From: CALKAL01 sp051846895
Lineage (GTDB): Bacteria; Bacillota; Bacilli; Bacillales; Alkalibacillaceae
Length of the DNA: 64,000 nucleotides
Assembly (NCBI GenBank): GCA_051846895.1
Contig: JBPYCQ010000002.1
Span: 220,012-284,011 of the forward strand
Direction: 5' to 3'
In this document: piece after piece, positions 9,271 to 18,380 of the stretch
Layout of the letters: each line of letters opens with the position of its first letter
Numbering within the stretch: position 1 is the first letter of the stretch
Program-made: the position numbers and the translations under genes
Notes under the pieces: model-generated
The model's input: the letters and a program-made list of their open reading frames with translations, nothing else
Told to the model about the DNA's origin: nothing
Databases searched by the model: none

Positions 9271-9314
9271 AGATAAATGAATGGTGCTTATAAATATTAA
9301 GTGGTCATTTATCT
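9271..9314 (+). promoter_or_regulatory. rpsB mRNA leader hairpin
   Basis: Ten-base perfect arms AGATAAATGA (9271-9280) and TCATTTATCT (9305-9314) enclose a 24-base loop. They lie between the predicted promoter and the rpsB ribosome binding site (AGGAGG just before 9350). S2 genes are commonly autoregulated through leader RNA, so this may be an S2-binding element. That role is inference only. Confidence 0.45.
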
Positions 9315-9355
9315 ATGAAATGAGCGGAGGAATAAAACCATAGGAGGAAAAGAAT

Positions 9356-10108
9356 ATGTCAGTCATATCAATGAAACAATTGCTTGAAGCAGGTGTTCAT
9401 TTTGGACACCAAACACGCCGTTGGAATCCGAAAATGAAAAGATACATTTTCACAGAAAGAAACGGTATTTATATTATTGATCTTCAAAAAACAGTTAAGA
9501 AAATCGATGAAGCTTACAACTTCATAAAAGAAGTTGCTCAAGACGGTGGTAACATCTTATTCGTCGGTACGAAAAAACAAGCACAAGATACTGTTAAAGA
9601 AGAAGCTATTCGTTCTGGAATGTACTACGTTAACCAACGTTGGTTAGGTGGAACATTAACAAACTTCCAGACTATTCAAAAACGTGTAAGTCGTTTGAAA
9701 GATATCGAAAGAATGGAAGAAGACGGAACATTTGATGTCCTTCCTAAAAAAGAAGTTGTTATGATTCTTAAAGAAAAAGAACGTCTAGAGAAATTTTTAG
9801 GCGGGGTAAAAGATATGGAACAACTTCCAGACGCTTTATTCGTTGTTGACCCACGTAAGGAACGTATCGCTATTGCAGAAGCTCATAAATTAAACATTCC
9901 AATCGTAGCTATGGTCGATACGAACTGTGATCCAGACGAAGTAGACTATGTTATCCCTGCTAACGATGATGCTATTCGTGCAGTAAAATTAATTACTGCT
10001 AAAATGGCAGATGCGATATTAGAAGTAAAACAAGGTGAAATGACTGCTGATGTTTCCGAACAACAAGTTGAAGCTTCAGACGTTGAAGAGGAAGCAGTAG
10101 AAGAGTAA
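9356..10108 (+). CDS. rpsB: 30S ribosomal protein S2
   Basis: 250 residues. It shows the S2 signatures LLEAGVHFGHQTRRWNPKM at the N-terminus and the conserved VDTNCDPDEVDYVIPANDDA motif near residue 200, then an acidic tail. It is a component of the small ribosomal subunit. A very strong AGGAGG precedes the ATG. It begins a translation-factor cluster (rpsB-tsf-pyrH-frr) conserved in most bacteria. A terminator-like hairpin lies directly downstream. Confidence 0.99.
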   Translation: MSVISMKQLLEAGVHFGHQTRRWNPKMKRYIFTERNGIYIIDLQKTVKKIDEAYNFIKEVAQDGGNILFVGTKKQAQDTVKEEAIRSGMYYVNQRWLGGTLTNFQTIQKRVSRLKDIERMEEDGTFDVLPKKEVVMILKEKERLEKFLGGVKDMEQLPDALFVVDPRKERIAIAEAHKLNIPIVAMVDTNCDPDEVDYVIPANDDAIRAVKLITAKMADAILEVKQGEMTADVSEQQVEASDVEEEAVEE

Positions 10109-10115
10109 AAGGTCG

Positions 10116-10152
10116 AGGTGATAAGAGGGGATGCCTTTTATCACCTTTTTTT
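10116..10152 (+). terminator. Intrinsic terminator/attenuator between rpsB and tsf
   Basis: A 13-bp stem with one G-U pair (AGGTGATAAGAGG with GCCTTTTATCACCT) and a short loop is followed by a T7 run. It probably lowers the amount of tsf message relative to rpsB. Confidence 0.85.
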
Positions 10153-10202
10153 AAAGCTGTTAAATATTTTACTTTTTGAATACTTTACAAGGAGGATCTA
10201 CA

Positions 10203-11087
10203 ATGACTATTACAGCTCAAATGGTTAAGGAATTACGTGAAAAAACAGGTGCAGGTATGATGGACTGCAAAAAGGCATTACAAGAAACTGATGGTGATTT
10301 AGAAAAAGCAATTGACTATTTAAGAGAAAAAGGAATTGCTAAAGCTGCTAAAAAGGCAGACCGTATTGCTGCAGAAGGTTCGTCTCACATTGTTAGTGAA
10401 GGAAATACAGCTGTTATAATTGAAGTGAACAGCGAGACAGATTTCGTTGCTAAAAACGATGAGTTTAAAAACCTTCTAAATGAAATTGCTACACATATTT
10501 TAAATCAAAAACCAGCAAATCTTGAAGAAGCAATGGGACAAAAACTTCACGGTGAAGGTGAAACTTTACAAGAATACATCAATTCTGCTATTGCTAAAAT
10601 TGGTGAAAAACTATCATTACGCCGTTTTGCAATTTTAGAAAAAGATGATAATGCTGCATTCGGAGAATATTTACACATGGGTGGAAAAATTGGCGTACTA
10701 TCAGTTCTTGATGGAACGACAGATGAAGTAGTTGCTAAAGATGTTTCTATGCATGTTGCTGCTGTAAACCCTCGTTATGTAGATAGAGACGCAGTAACTG
10801 AAGAAGAAATCGAAAGAGAAAGAGAAGTTTTAAAACAACAAGCACTTAACGAAGGTAAACCAGAAAATATTGTTGAAAAAATGGTTGAAGGTCGTCTAAG
10901 AAAATTCTTTGAAGAGATCTGTTTAGTTGAACAGCCTTTTGTTAAAGATCCGGATCAGAAAGTGAAACAATACGTTGAATCTAAAGGTGCGACTGTTAAA
11001 ACATTTGTTCGTTATGAGGTCGGAGAAGGCTTGGAAAAACGCGAAGAAAACTTTGCTGATGAAGTAATGAGCCAACTTAAGAAATAA
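10203..11087 (+). CDS. tsf: Elongation factor Ts
   Basis: 294 residues from ATG 10203, placed by AAGGAGG at 10189-10195; an in-frame start 27 bases upstream has no ribosome binding site. The UBA-like N-terminus contains the EF-Ts signature LREKTGAGMMDCKKAL, then the dimerisation/EF-Tu binding region with VNSETDFVAKN. It is the nucleotide exchange factor for EF-Tu. It stands between two terminator-like hairpins, one after rpsB and one before pyrH. Confidence 0.99.
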   Translation: MTITAQMVKELREKTGAGMMDCKKALQETDGDLEKAIDYLREKGIAKAAKKADRIAAEGSSHIVSEGNTAVIIEVNSETDFVAKNDEFKNLLNEIATHILNQKPANLEEAMGQKLHGEGETLQEYINSAIAKIGEKLSLRRFAILEKDDNAAFGEYLHMGGKIGVLSVLDGTTDEVVAKDVSMHVAAVNPRYVDRDAVTEEEIEREREVLKQQALNEGKPENIVEKMVEGRLRKFFEEICLVEQPFVKDPDQKVKQYVESKGATVKTFVRYEVGEGLEKREENFADEVMSQLKK

Positions 11088-11103
11088 TATGGATCAATAA
11101 GGG

Positions 11104-11133
11104 AATAGGGGACACAGTGTGTTCCCTATTTTT
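11104..11133 (+). terminator. Intrinsic terminator after tsf
   Basis: A 12-bp stem with one G-U pair (AATAGGGGACAC with GTGTTCCCTATT), a 3-base loop and a T5 tail. Readthrough or a local promoter must supply pyrH. Confidence 0.8.
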
Positions 11134-11190
11134 CGAACATAATTACTTAAAATGTCTTTAAATAAACAAATGAACATAACGGAGGTAACT

Positions 11191-11916
11191 ATGTCGACAA
11201 CCAAATACAAACGCATTGTTCTAAAATTGAGTGGAGAAGCATTAAGTGGTACTAAAGGTTCTGGAATTGATCCGAAGTTTATAAAGTCAATTGCTGAGCA
11301 AATTAAAGAAATTCATGAATTAGGTGTTGAAATAGCCATTGTGGTTGGCGGAGGTAACCTTTGGCGTGGTAAAATAGGTAGTGAGGTTGGTATGGACCGT
11401 GCGAATGCTGACTATATGGGAATGTTAGCAACAGTGATGAATTCTTTAGCACTCCAAGATAGTTTAGAAAACTTAGGCATTCCAACACGTGTTCAAACAT
11501 CAATTGAAATGAGACAAGTTGCAGAACCATATATCCGACGTAAGGCGATGCGTCATCTAGAAAAAAAACGTGTCGTTATTTTTGCGGGGGGCACTGGAAA
11601 TCCGTATTTTTCAACAGATACTACTGCAGCGCTTCGAGCAGCTGAGATGGAAGCAGATGTTATATTAATGGCTAAAAACAATGTCGATGGTGTCTATAAT
11701 GATGACCCTAAATTGAACGAAAATGCCAAAAAATATACAGAGTTGTCCTATTTAGATCTACTAAATAAAGGATTAGGAGTTATGGATTCAACCGCGTCAT
11801 CACTTTGTATGGATAATAATATATCATTAATCGTGTTTTCAATCATGGAAAGTGGTAATATAAAACGTGTAGTGACCGGTGAAAATATAGGAACAATTAT
11901 TAGGAGGAAGTCGTAA
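11191..11916 (+). CDS. pyrH: Uridylate kinase (UMP kinase)
   Basis: 241 residues from ATG 11191, chosen because CGGAGGT lies 8 bases upstream. Amino-acid-kinase fold: RIVLKLSGEAL at the N-terminus, the glycine-rich VVGGGNLWRG loop, and the GGTGNPYFSTDT nucleotide-binding segment. It phosphorylates UMP to UDP in pyrimidine nucleotide synthesis. The stop codon overlaps the frr start (TAATG). Confidence 0.98.
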   Translation: MSTTKYKRIVLKLSGEALSGTKGSGIDPKFIKSIAEQIKEIHELGVEIAIVVGGGNLWRGKIGSEVGMDRANADYMGMLATVMNSLALQDSLENLGIPTRVQTSIEMRQVAEPYIRRKAMRHLEKKRVVIFAGGTGNPYFSTDTTAALRAAEMEADVILMAKNNVDGVYNDDPKLNENAKKYTELSYLDLLNKGLGVMDSTASSLCMDNNISLIVFSIMESGNIKRVVTGENIGTIIRRKS

Positions 11917-12473
11917 TGGGAGAATCAGTTATTAAAGATTGTCGTGAACGAATGGGGAAATCAGTACAAGCATTTGGTAGACAATTATCTACTGTCCGTG
12001 CAGGTCGAGCTAATCCCTCAATACTTGACAGTGTATTTGTTGAATACTACGGAGCGAACACGCCTTTGAATCAATTGTCGACGGTTTCAGCACCTGAGCC
12101 TCGATTGTTAGTTATTTCTCCTTTTGATAAATCTGCCGTAGAAAATATAGAAAAAGCTATTTTAAAAGCGGATCTAGGTTTGACGCCAAACAATGATGGA
12201 AATGTTATTCGAATTAATATTCCTGCATTAACTGAAGAACGTCGTAAAGATTTAGTCAAAATTGTTAAAAAATATGCCGAAGAAAGTAGAGTCCAAGTAC
12301 GTAATATTCGTCGGGATGCAAACGATGAATTGAAAAAGTTGGAGAAAAACGGTGATATTACTGAAGATGAACTACGCGTTTATCAAGACGATGTTCAAAA
12401 AGTTACCGATCAGCATATTGACGAAATTGATCAAATGTTAGAAGCTAAAGAAAAAGAAATTTTAGAAGTATAA
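11916..12473 (+). CDS. frr: Ribosome recycling factor
   Basis: 185 residues, the standard RRF length. The N-terminal helix includes LSTVRAGRANPSILD, and ALTEERRKDLVKIVKKYAEESRVQVRNIRRDAND is the conserved three-helix-bundle signature (given here only as its span, about residues 108-143). It splits post-termination ribosomes with EF-G. The start is ATG 11916 with AGGAGG at 11902-11907. Confidence 0.98.
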   Translation: MGESVIKDCRERMGKSVQAFGRQLSTVRAGRANPSILDSVFVEYYGANTPLNQLSTVSAPEPRLLVISPFDKSAVENIEKAILKADLGLTPNNDGNVIRINIPALTEERRKDLVKIVKKYAEESRVQVRNIRRDANDELKKLEKNGDITEDELRVYQDDVQKVTDQHIDEIDQMLEAKEKEILEV

Positions 12474-12514
12474 TTTAAGAGGAGAAATAGTACTATTTAC
12501 AGTTTTAAGTTCAA

Positions 12515-12551
12515 TAGCTTTCGCTTACAATAGAGCGAAAGCTAAATTTTT
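12515..12551 (+). terminator. Intrinsic terminator after frr
   Basis: Eleven-base perfect arms TAGCTTTCGCT (12515-12525) and AGCGAAAGCTA (12534-12544) are followed by AATTTTTC. It separates frr from uppS. Confidence 0.82.
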
Positions 12552-12578
12552 CTAAGTAACTTATGAGAGGGATTTATT

Positions 12579-13322
12579 ATGATTTTTCGTTCTTCATCTA
12601 AAAAGCAGGGGAAAATTAACAAAGATAATATACCTGAGCATATCGCTATTATCATGGATGGCAATGGTCGCTGGGCTAAAGAACGTGGACTACCAAGAAT
12701 TGCAGGCCATAGAGAAGGTATGAAAACGATAAAGAAAATCGTTCAACGTGCAGTGGATTTAAATGTTAAAGCATTGACAATGTACGCATTTTCTACTGAA
12801 AATTGGAAAAGACCTGCTAAAGAAGTTGAGTTTATATTGAAACTGCCTTCTCGATTTTTAGATACATACTTACCAGATTTAATCAAGAACAATGTTAGAG
12901 TTACGATGATCGGTGATTATGATTCATTACCCGACTTCACAAAGGAAGCTGTAAAATATTCAATTGAACAGACGAAACATAACACGGGTTTAGTTTTAAA
13001 CTTCGCTTTAAATTATGGAAGCCGATCAGAGATTGTAGATGCTATTAAAGCGATTTGTCATGATGTAGAAAATAACAAGCTAACCGTAAATGATATCAAT
13101 GAATCTACTGTATCCAATTATTTATTAACTAAGGATTTAAATGACCCAGATTTAGTTATCAGAACTAGTGGTGAACAACGAATTAGTAATTATTTACTTT
13201 GGCAAATAGCTTATTCAGAGTTATATTTCACGAAAAAGTACTGGCCTGACTTTAATGAAGAGGCATTAGATGAAGCGATTGAGGAATATCAAAACCGAAA
13301 AAGACGATTCGGTGGGTTATAA
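12579..13322 (+). CDS. uppS: Undecaprenyl diphosphate synthase
   Basis: 247 residues. cis-prenyltransferase signatures: HIAIIMDGNGRWAKERG with the catalytic Asp and the AGHREGM loop, and near the C-terminus DLVIRTSGEQRISN followed by WQIAYSEL. It makes the C55 lipid carrier for cell wall synthesis. The start is ATG 12579 behind GAGAGGG. It forms a unit with cdsA, dxr and rseP, the usual arrangement in Bacillaceae. Confidence 0.98.
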   Translation: MIFRSSSKKQGKINKDNIPEHIAIIMDGNGRWAKERGLPRIAGHREGMKTIKKIVQRAVDLNVKALTMYAFSTENWKRPAKEVEFILKLPSRFLDTYLPDLIKNNVRVTMIGDYDSLPDFTKEAVKYSIEQTKHNTGLVLNFALNYGSRSEIVDAIKAICHDVENNKLTVNDINESTVSNYLLTKDLNDPDLVIRTSGEQRISNYLLWQIAYSELYFTKKYWPDFNEEALDEAIEEYQNRKRRFGGL

Positions 13323-13334
13323 GGTTGTGTATTA

Positions 13335-14123
13335 ATGAAAACTAGAATTATTACAGCAATTATTGGACTACTCATATTTTTACCAATCATTTATATTGGT
13401 AATTGGCCGTTTATTATTTTTATGACTATAGTTTCTATTCTTGCTTTTTTAGAAATATTAAAGATGAGAAATTTAAAAGCACTCTCTTTCCCTGCGATTA
13501 TTGGGGGTCTTTTACTTTTAATCATTATGCTACGACACAAGCTTGATACGGTATCGCCTTACTTAGCTGAACATATGTATGAGTTAATCTATGCAGGTAT
13601 TCTTATACTATTTATATACTCTGTTTGGAAAAAAAATCAGTTTTCATTCGATGATGTAGCCTATGTATTATTATCTTTCCTATACGTCGGAGTTGGTTTT
13701 AGTTACTTTGTAGAAACAAGAATATTAGGGTTAGAGTACGTCTTATTCGTATTAACAATTATTTGGCTTACTGATTCAGGGGCATACTTTATTGGACGTG
13801 CTTTAGGAAAAAGAAAATTGTGGCCAGCTATTAGCCCTAAAAAAACAATAGAAGGATTTATTGGAGGTATAGTTTGCGCGGTAATTGCCACTTCAATATT
13901 CCAAATGATCCATCCGTTACATGAGCATGTTATAGTTGTCGTTTTAGTAACTATTGCAGCGTCAATTTTAGCACAAATAGGTGATTTAGTTGAATCAGCA
14001 TTAAAACGGAAATATAATGTAAAAGATTCAGGAAATCTTTTACCTGGTCATGGAGGAGTTTTAGATCGTTTTGATAGTTTAATTTTTATGGTACCGTTTT
14101 TACATTTTATTCAATTTATTTAA
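13335..14123 (+). CDS. cdsA: Phosphatidate cytidylyltransferase
   Basis: 262 residues with about seven to eight hydrophobic segments. The C-terminal signature is GHGGVLDRFDSLIFMVPF, and SPKKTIEGFIGG precedes it, both typical of CdsA. It converts phosphatidic acid and CTP to CDP-diacylglycerol in the membrane, the substrate of PgsA (encoded at 53.2 kb). It starts 12 bases after uppS with a weak ribosome binding site, so coupling is likely. Confidence 0.97.
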   Translation: MKTRIITAIIGLLIFLPIIYIGNWPFIIFMTIVSILAFLEILKMRNLKALSFPAIIGGLLLLIIMLRHKLDTVSPYLAEHMYELIYAGILILFIYSVWKKNQFSFDDVAYVLLSFLYVGVGFSYFVETRILGLEYVLFVLTIIWLTDSGAYFIGRALGKRKLWPAISPKKTIEGFIGGIVCAVIATSIFQMIHPLHEHVIVVVLVTIAASILAQIGDLVESALKRKYNVKDSGNLLPGHGGVLDRFDSLIFMVPFLHFIQFI

Positions 14124-14142
14124 CGTAAAATGAGGGTTTAAA

Positions 14143-15291
14143 ATGAAGAACATTACATTATTAGGTGGCACAGGCTCTATTGGCATTCAAACTATTGATG
14201 TTATTAAAGCTAATAAAGAACAATTTCAATTATTTGCATATGCTTTTGGTTCAAATATAGATGTGGCTATACCAATTATTGAAGAATTGCGCCCTAAATT
14301 TATCGTTACTAAAAATAAAGCGATTAGTGAACAAGTAAAGACTCATATTTCATACGGTGCAAAAATAAGTTATGGGATGGAGGCACTATGTGAAATTTCT
14401 ACTCATCCGGATGTAGACTTAGTTGTAAATGCTTTATTAGGTAGTATGGGACTGCAACCAACTTTAGATGCAATACGAGCTAAAAAGAAAATTGCTTTTG
14501 CTAATAAAGAAACATTAGTCACAGCTGGACACATTATCATGGAAGAGGCAAAAAAATATAAAGTTGACTTGCTACCGATCGATAGTGAACACGCTGCGAT
14601 TCATCAATGTTTAGCTAGTTCTAATTTGGATGATGTAAAGCGTATAATTTTAACAGCCTCTGGCGGTAGCTTTCGTGATCGGAGTCGGGAAGAATTAATT
14701 GGTGTTACGAAAAAAGATGCTCTTAATCATCCGAATTGGGAAATGGGAGCAAAAATAACGATTGATTCGGCAACAATGATGAATAAAGGATTAGAAGTCA
14801 TTGAAGCACACTGGTTATTTTCAATGCCATATGAACAAATAGATGTCATCATGCATAGAGAGTCTGTTATACACTCTATGGTTGAATATGTTGACCAATC
14901 CATTATTGCTCAATTAGGAACTCCAGACATGCGAATTCCAATCCAATATGCGATGACTTATCCAAAACGCATGTCATATTCTATGAGTGAAGGATTAGAC
15001 TTTGTTTCAATTGGAGCATTACATTTCGAAGAGTTAAGCTTTGAACGTTTCCCTTGTTTAAAAATGGCTTATGAAGCTGGAAAAACTGGGGGTTCAATGC
15101 CAACCGTTTTAAATGCGGCCAATGAAGTTGCTGTTCAACTATTTTTAGAGGATAAAATAAAGTTTTTAGAGATTGAAAAATTAATTGAAAATCAGTTAGA
15201 GAAACATCAACTGATTAAAAATCCAGACTTAGAAACTATTCTTACCATTGATCATGATGTAAGACAAGACGTTTTAAGTGTAGTTAGATAA
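14143..15291 (+). CDS. dxr: 1-deoxy-D-xylulose-5-phosphate reductoisomerase
   Basis: 382 residues. The NADPH-binding GGTGSIGIQT is at residues 8-17. The FANKETLVTAG and PIDSEHAAIHQ motifs (metal and substrate binding) follow, and then NPNWEMGAKITIDSATMMNKG (HPNWEMG here). It catalyses the second step of the MEP isoprenoid pathway, feeding UppS. It lies 19 bases after cdsA behind a GAGGGTTT site. Confidence 0.98.
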   Translation: MKNITLLGGTGSIGIQTIDVIKANKEQFQLFAYAFGSNIDVAIPIIEELRPKFIVTKNKAISEQVKTHISYGAKISYGMEALCEISTHPDVDLVVNALLGSMGLQPTLDAIRAKKKIAFANKETLVTAGHIIMEEAKKYKVDLLPIDSEHAAIHQCLASSNLDDVKRIILTASGGSFRDRSREELIGVTKKDALNHPNWEMGAKITIDSATMMNKGLEVIEAHWLFSMPYEQIDVIMHRESVIHSMVEYVDQSIIAQLGTPDMRIPIQYAMTYPKRMSYSMSEGLDFVSIGALHFEELSFERFPCLKMAYEAGKTGGSMPTVLNAANEVAVQLFLEDKIKFLEIEKLIENQLEKHQLIKNPDLETILTIDHDVRQDVLSVVR

Positions 15292-15306
15292 AGGAAGGTG
15301 CTTTTT

Positions 15307-16569
15307 TTGAATCCGAATACAATTATAGCTTTCATATTTATGTTTGGACTTCTAGTATTTATACATGAACTAGGTCATCTAATATTTGCTAAACGTGCGG
15401 GTATGTTAGCACGTGAGTTTGCCATAGGTTTTGGTCCTAAAATACTTTCCTATCGTAAAAATGAAACGTTATATACTGTAAGATTACTTCCTATTGGAGG
15501 ATATGTTCGAGTAGCAGGGGAAGATCCTGAAATTATCGAATTAAAACCAGGCTACCATATAGGTCTAGAGTTTGACAATTTCAATCGAGTTAATAAAATC
15601 ATAGTTAATAATAAATCAAAGCACCCTAATGCAAAAATAGTAGAAGTTGAACATATCGATCTTGACCATAAATTAGTAATTGATTGTTATGATATTGAGA
15701 CAGAAGAGCGTTTTTCTTATGACGTAGATCGAAAAGCTTTATTTGTAATGGATGAAAAAGAAACATTAATTGCACCGTATGACCGCCAATTCGCATCTAA
15801 ATCAGTTGGAAAAAAAGCAATGCAAGTTTTTGCCGGTCCAATGATGAATTTTCTATTAGCAATCGGTATTTTTATCGCACTTGGATTTTACCAAGGTGTC
15901 CCAATTGATGAAGCTGTATTAGGAGGAATACAAGAAGGTTCTCCTGCGGCTGAAGCTGGATTAATTGAAGGCGACGAAGTTATAAAAATTGATAATGAGC
16001 CAATAGAAGATTGGCTTAATCTAGTCTTATATATTCAAGAAAAGCCGAATGAAGAAATAACGTTGACGATTGATCGGAACGGTGAAATAATTGAAGCAGA
16101 ACTAACACCGGAATCATATACAGAAAATGGCCAAACAATCGGGCGAATTGGAGTTATGCGAGCCTTTGAGAAATCACCTGGAGATGTCATTTTGTTTGGC
16201 TTTACTCAAACGTATGATTTGACGGTTCTCATTTTAGACGCAGTAGGACAATTAGTGACAGGTCAGTTGTCAATTGACGCACTTGCAGGACCTGTTGGAA
16301 TTTATACTGCCACAGATGAAGTAGTTGAAAAGGGATTTTTAACCTTTTTAACATGGACAGCAATGCTAAGTATTAATTTAGGGATTATTAATTTACTTCC
16401 TTTACCAGCGTTAGATGGTGGGCGTTTACTATTTTTAGGGATTGAGGCAGTGAGAGGCAAACCGCTTGATCCACAAAAAGAAGGTATTGTTCACTTCATT
16501 GGTTTTGCTTTACTAATGTTATTAATGATCATTGTTACATGGAATGATATTGAACGATTATTTATGTAA
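15307..16569 (+). CDS. rseP: RseP/RasP site-2 intramembrane zinc metalloprotease
   Basis: 420 residues from TTG 15307. The alternative GTG at 15298 would overlap the AAGGAAGG ribosome binding site. HELGH (residues 20-24) in the first membrane helix and LPALDGGRLL near the C-terminus form the S2P active site. A PDZ domain lies between (about 195-280), and there are about four membrane segments. In B. subtilis RasP cleaves anti-sigma factor RsiW, FtsL and signal-peptide remnants. Confidence 0.97.
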   Translation: MNPNTIIAFIFMFGLLVFIHELGHLIFAKRAGMLAREFAIGFGPKILSYRKNETLYTVRLLPIGGYVRVAGEDPEIIELKPGYHIGLEFDNFNRVNKIIVNNKSKHPNAKIVEVEHIDLDHKLVIDCYDIETEERFSYDVDRKALFVMDEKETLIAPYDRQFASKSVGKKAMQVFAGPMMNFLLAIGIFIALGFYQGVPIDEAVLGGIQEGSPAAEAGLIEGDEVIKIDNEPIEDWLNLVLYIQEKPNEEITLTIDRNGEIIEAELTPESYTENGQTIGRIGVMRAFEKSPGDVILFGFTQTYDLTVLILDAVGQLVTGQLSIDALAGPVGIYTATDEVVEKGFLTFLTWTAMLSINLGIINLLPLPALDGGRLLFLGIEAVRGKPLDPQKEGIVHFIGFALLMLLMIIVTWNDIERLFM

Positions 16570-16595
16570 TTTAAATACAGTTGGGGTGATGAACA

Positions 16596-18299
16596 ATGAG
16601 ACAAAGTCAAGCTTTTATTCCTACTTTAAGAGAAAATCCAACTGAAGCAGAGATCGCAAGTCATCAACTGTTATTAAGAGCAGGATTTATAAGGCAGCTT
16701 GCTTCAGGAGTATATAATTTTCTTCCATTAGGAAAAAAAGTTTTAAGAAAGGTAGAAAATATAATTAGAGAAGAAATGGATTTAGCTGGTGGACAAGAAG
16801 TACAAATGCCATCATTACAACCAGCCGAATTATGGCAAAAAACAGGCCGCTGGAATACAATGGGATCTGAACTCATGCGTCTTAAAGATCGTCATGATAG
16901 AGACTTTGCTTTAGGCGCAACACATGAAGAAGTGGTTACATCTTTAGTCGGGGATGATGTAAGTTCTTATAAGAAATTACCTTTTACAGTTTACCAAATC
17001 CAAGCTAAATTCAGAGATGAGAAAAGACCACGCTTCGGTTTATTGCGCGGACGAGAGTTTTTAATGAAAGATGCATATTCTTTTCACGAGAATTTTGATT
17101 CTTTAGATGAAACATACGATGTCATATTCAACGCATATAAACGAATTTTTGAAAGGTGTCAACTAAACTTCCGAGCAGTTATTGCTGACTCTGGTGCTAT
17201 GGGTGGAAAAGACACGCATGAATTTATGGCTTTGTCAGATGTAGGGGAAGATACGATTGCTTTTTCTAATGAGTCTGACTATGCTGCTAACATTGAAATG
17301 GCACCTGTTGTTGATTGCGGTGAAAAGAAGAGTGAAGAACTACTTCCACTAGAAAAGGTAGAAACACCAAATGTAAAAACGATGCAAGAAGTTGCTGACT
17401 TCTTAAATCATTCATTAGCAGATGGTATGAAAGCTATTATGTTTAAAGTAGATGATCAATACGTCATGGTCGTTACACGTGGTGACCATGAAGTTAATGA
17501 TATTAAATTAAAAAATTTATATGAAGCGGATATCGTCGAACTTGCAACCGAAGATGAAACTAAAGAATTGCTAGGAGCAGGATTTGGATCATTAGGTCCA
17601 ATCAATGTACCTGAATCGGTAGATGTTGTTGCAGACCAAGCCGTTCAATATTTAGTTAATGCAACTTGTGGCGCTAATGAAGATGGTTTTCACTATAAAA
17701 ATGTCAATCCTGAACGAGATTTTAAAGTAAAACAGTATGCAGATTTACGATTTATACAGGAGGGTGATTTATCGCCTGATGGAAAAGGAACGATTAAATT
17801 TGCTAAAGGGATTGAAATAGGTCATGTCTTTAAGTTAGGGACATTATATGCTGAAAAGTTAGATGCCAATTATTTAAATAAAGAAGGAAAAGAGAGTACC
17901 TTTGTCATGGGATGTTATGGCATCGGTGTATCAAGAACCTTAGCTGCGATTGTTGAACAATATCACGATGAAAAAGGAATCGTTTGGCCTGAAGATTTAG
18001 CACCATTTGATGTACATTTAATTAATTTAGGTGCTAAAAAAGAAGATCAGGTTCAAATTGCTGATAATATTTACGAACAATTACAGCAAGCTGGGCTGGA
18101 TGTTCTTTATGATGATCGTGACGAACGAGCTGGTGTTAAATTCAACGATAGTGATTTAATAGGTATTCCTTACAGAGTCGTTATAGGTAAACGTGCAAGT
18201 GAAGGGTACGTTGAATTTAAGCAAAGAAAATCAGGTGAGCAAGAAGATGTACAAATCGATCAACTAGTCAATCATATTCAGTCATTAAAACAAAAATAA
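16596..18299 (+). CDS. proS: Prolyl-tRNA synthetase
   Basis: 567 residues, bacterial-type ProRS. Class II motif 2 is seen as FRDEKRPRFGLLRGREFLMKD (given as the span about residues 136-156), and motif 3 as GCYGIGVSRTLAAIVEQ. An editing insertion lies between motifs 2 and 3 (about 230-390), and an anticodon-binding domain closes the protein. The start is ATG 16596 with TTGGGGTGA upstream. Confidence 0.98.
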   Translation: MRQSQAFIPTLRENPTEAEIASHQLLLRAGFIRQLASGVYNFLPLGKKVLRKVENIIREEMDLAGGQEVQMPSLQPAELWQKTGRWNTMGSELMRLKDRHDRDFALGATHEEVVTSLVGDDVSSYKKLPFTVYQIQAKFRDEKRPRFGLLRGREFLMKDAYSFHENFDSLDETYDVIFNAYKRIFERCQLNFRAVIADSGAMGGKDTHEFMALSDVGEDTIAFSNESDYAANIEMAPVVDCGEKKSEELLPLEKVETPNVKTMQEVADFLNHSLADGMKAIMFKVDDQYVMVVTRGDHEVNDIKLKNLYEADIVELATEDETKELLGAGFGSLGPINVPESVDVVADQAVQYLVNATCGANEDGFHYKNVNPERDFKVKQYADLRFIQEGDLSPDGKGTIKFAKGIEIGHVFKLGTLYAEKLDANYLNKEGKESTFVMGCYGIGVSRTLAAIVEQYHDEKGIVWPEDLAPFDVHLINLGAKKEDQVQIADNIYEQLQQAGLDVLYDDRDERAGVKFNDSDLIGIPYRVVIGKRASEGYVEFKQRKSGEQEDVQIDQLVNHIQSLKQK

Positions 18300-18309
18300 C
18301 TATTTAGTT

Positions 18310-18340
18310 CAACCCTTGTCATTTCTTTTGGCAGGGGTTG
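18310..18340 (+). terminator. Hairpin after proS, weak terminator candidate
   Basis: A 12-bp stem with two G-U pairs (CAACCCTTGTCA with TGGCAGGGGTTG) and a 7-base loop. There is no T run after it, so termination is uncertain. A weak promoter (TTGATT, 17 bases, TGTAAA) could start at its 3' edge for polC. Confidence 0.4.
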
Positions 18341-18380
18341 ATTCACTAAAACATGTTGTGTGTAAAAAGGGGGAAGCAAC

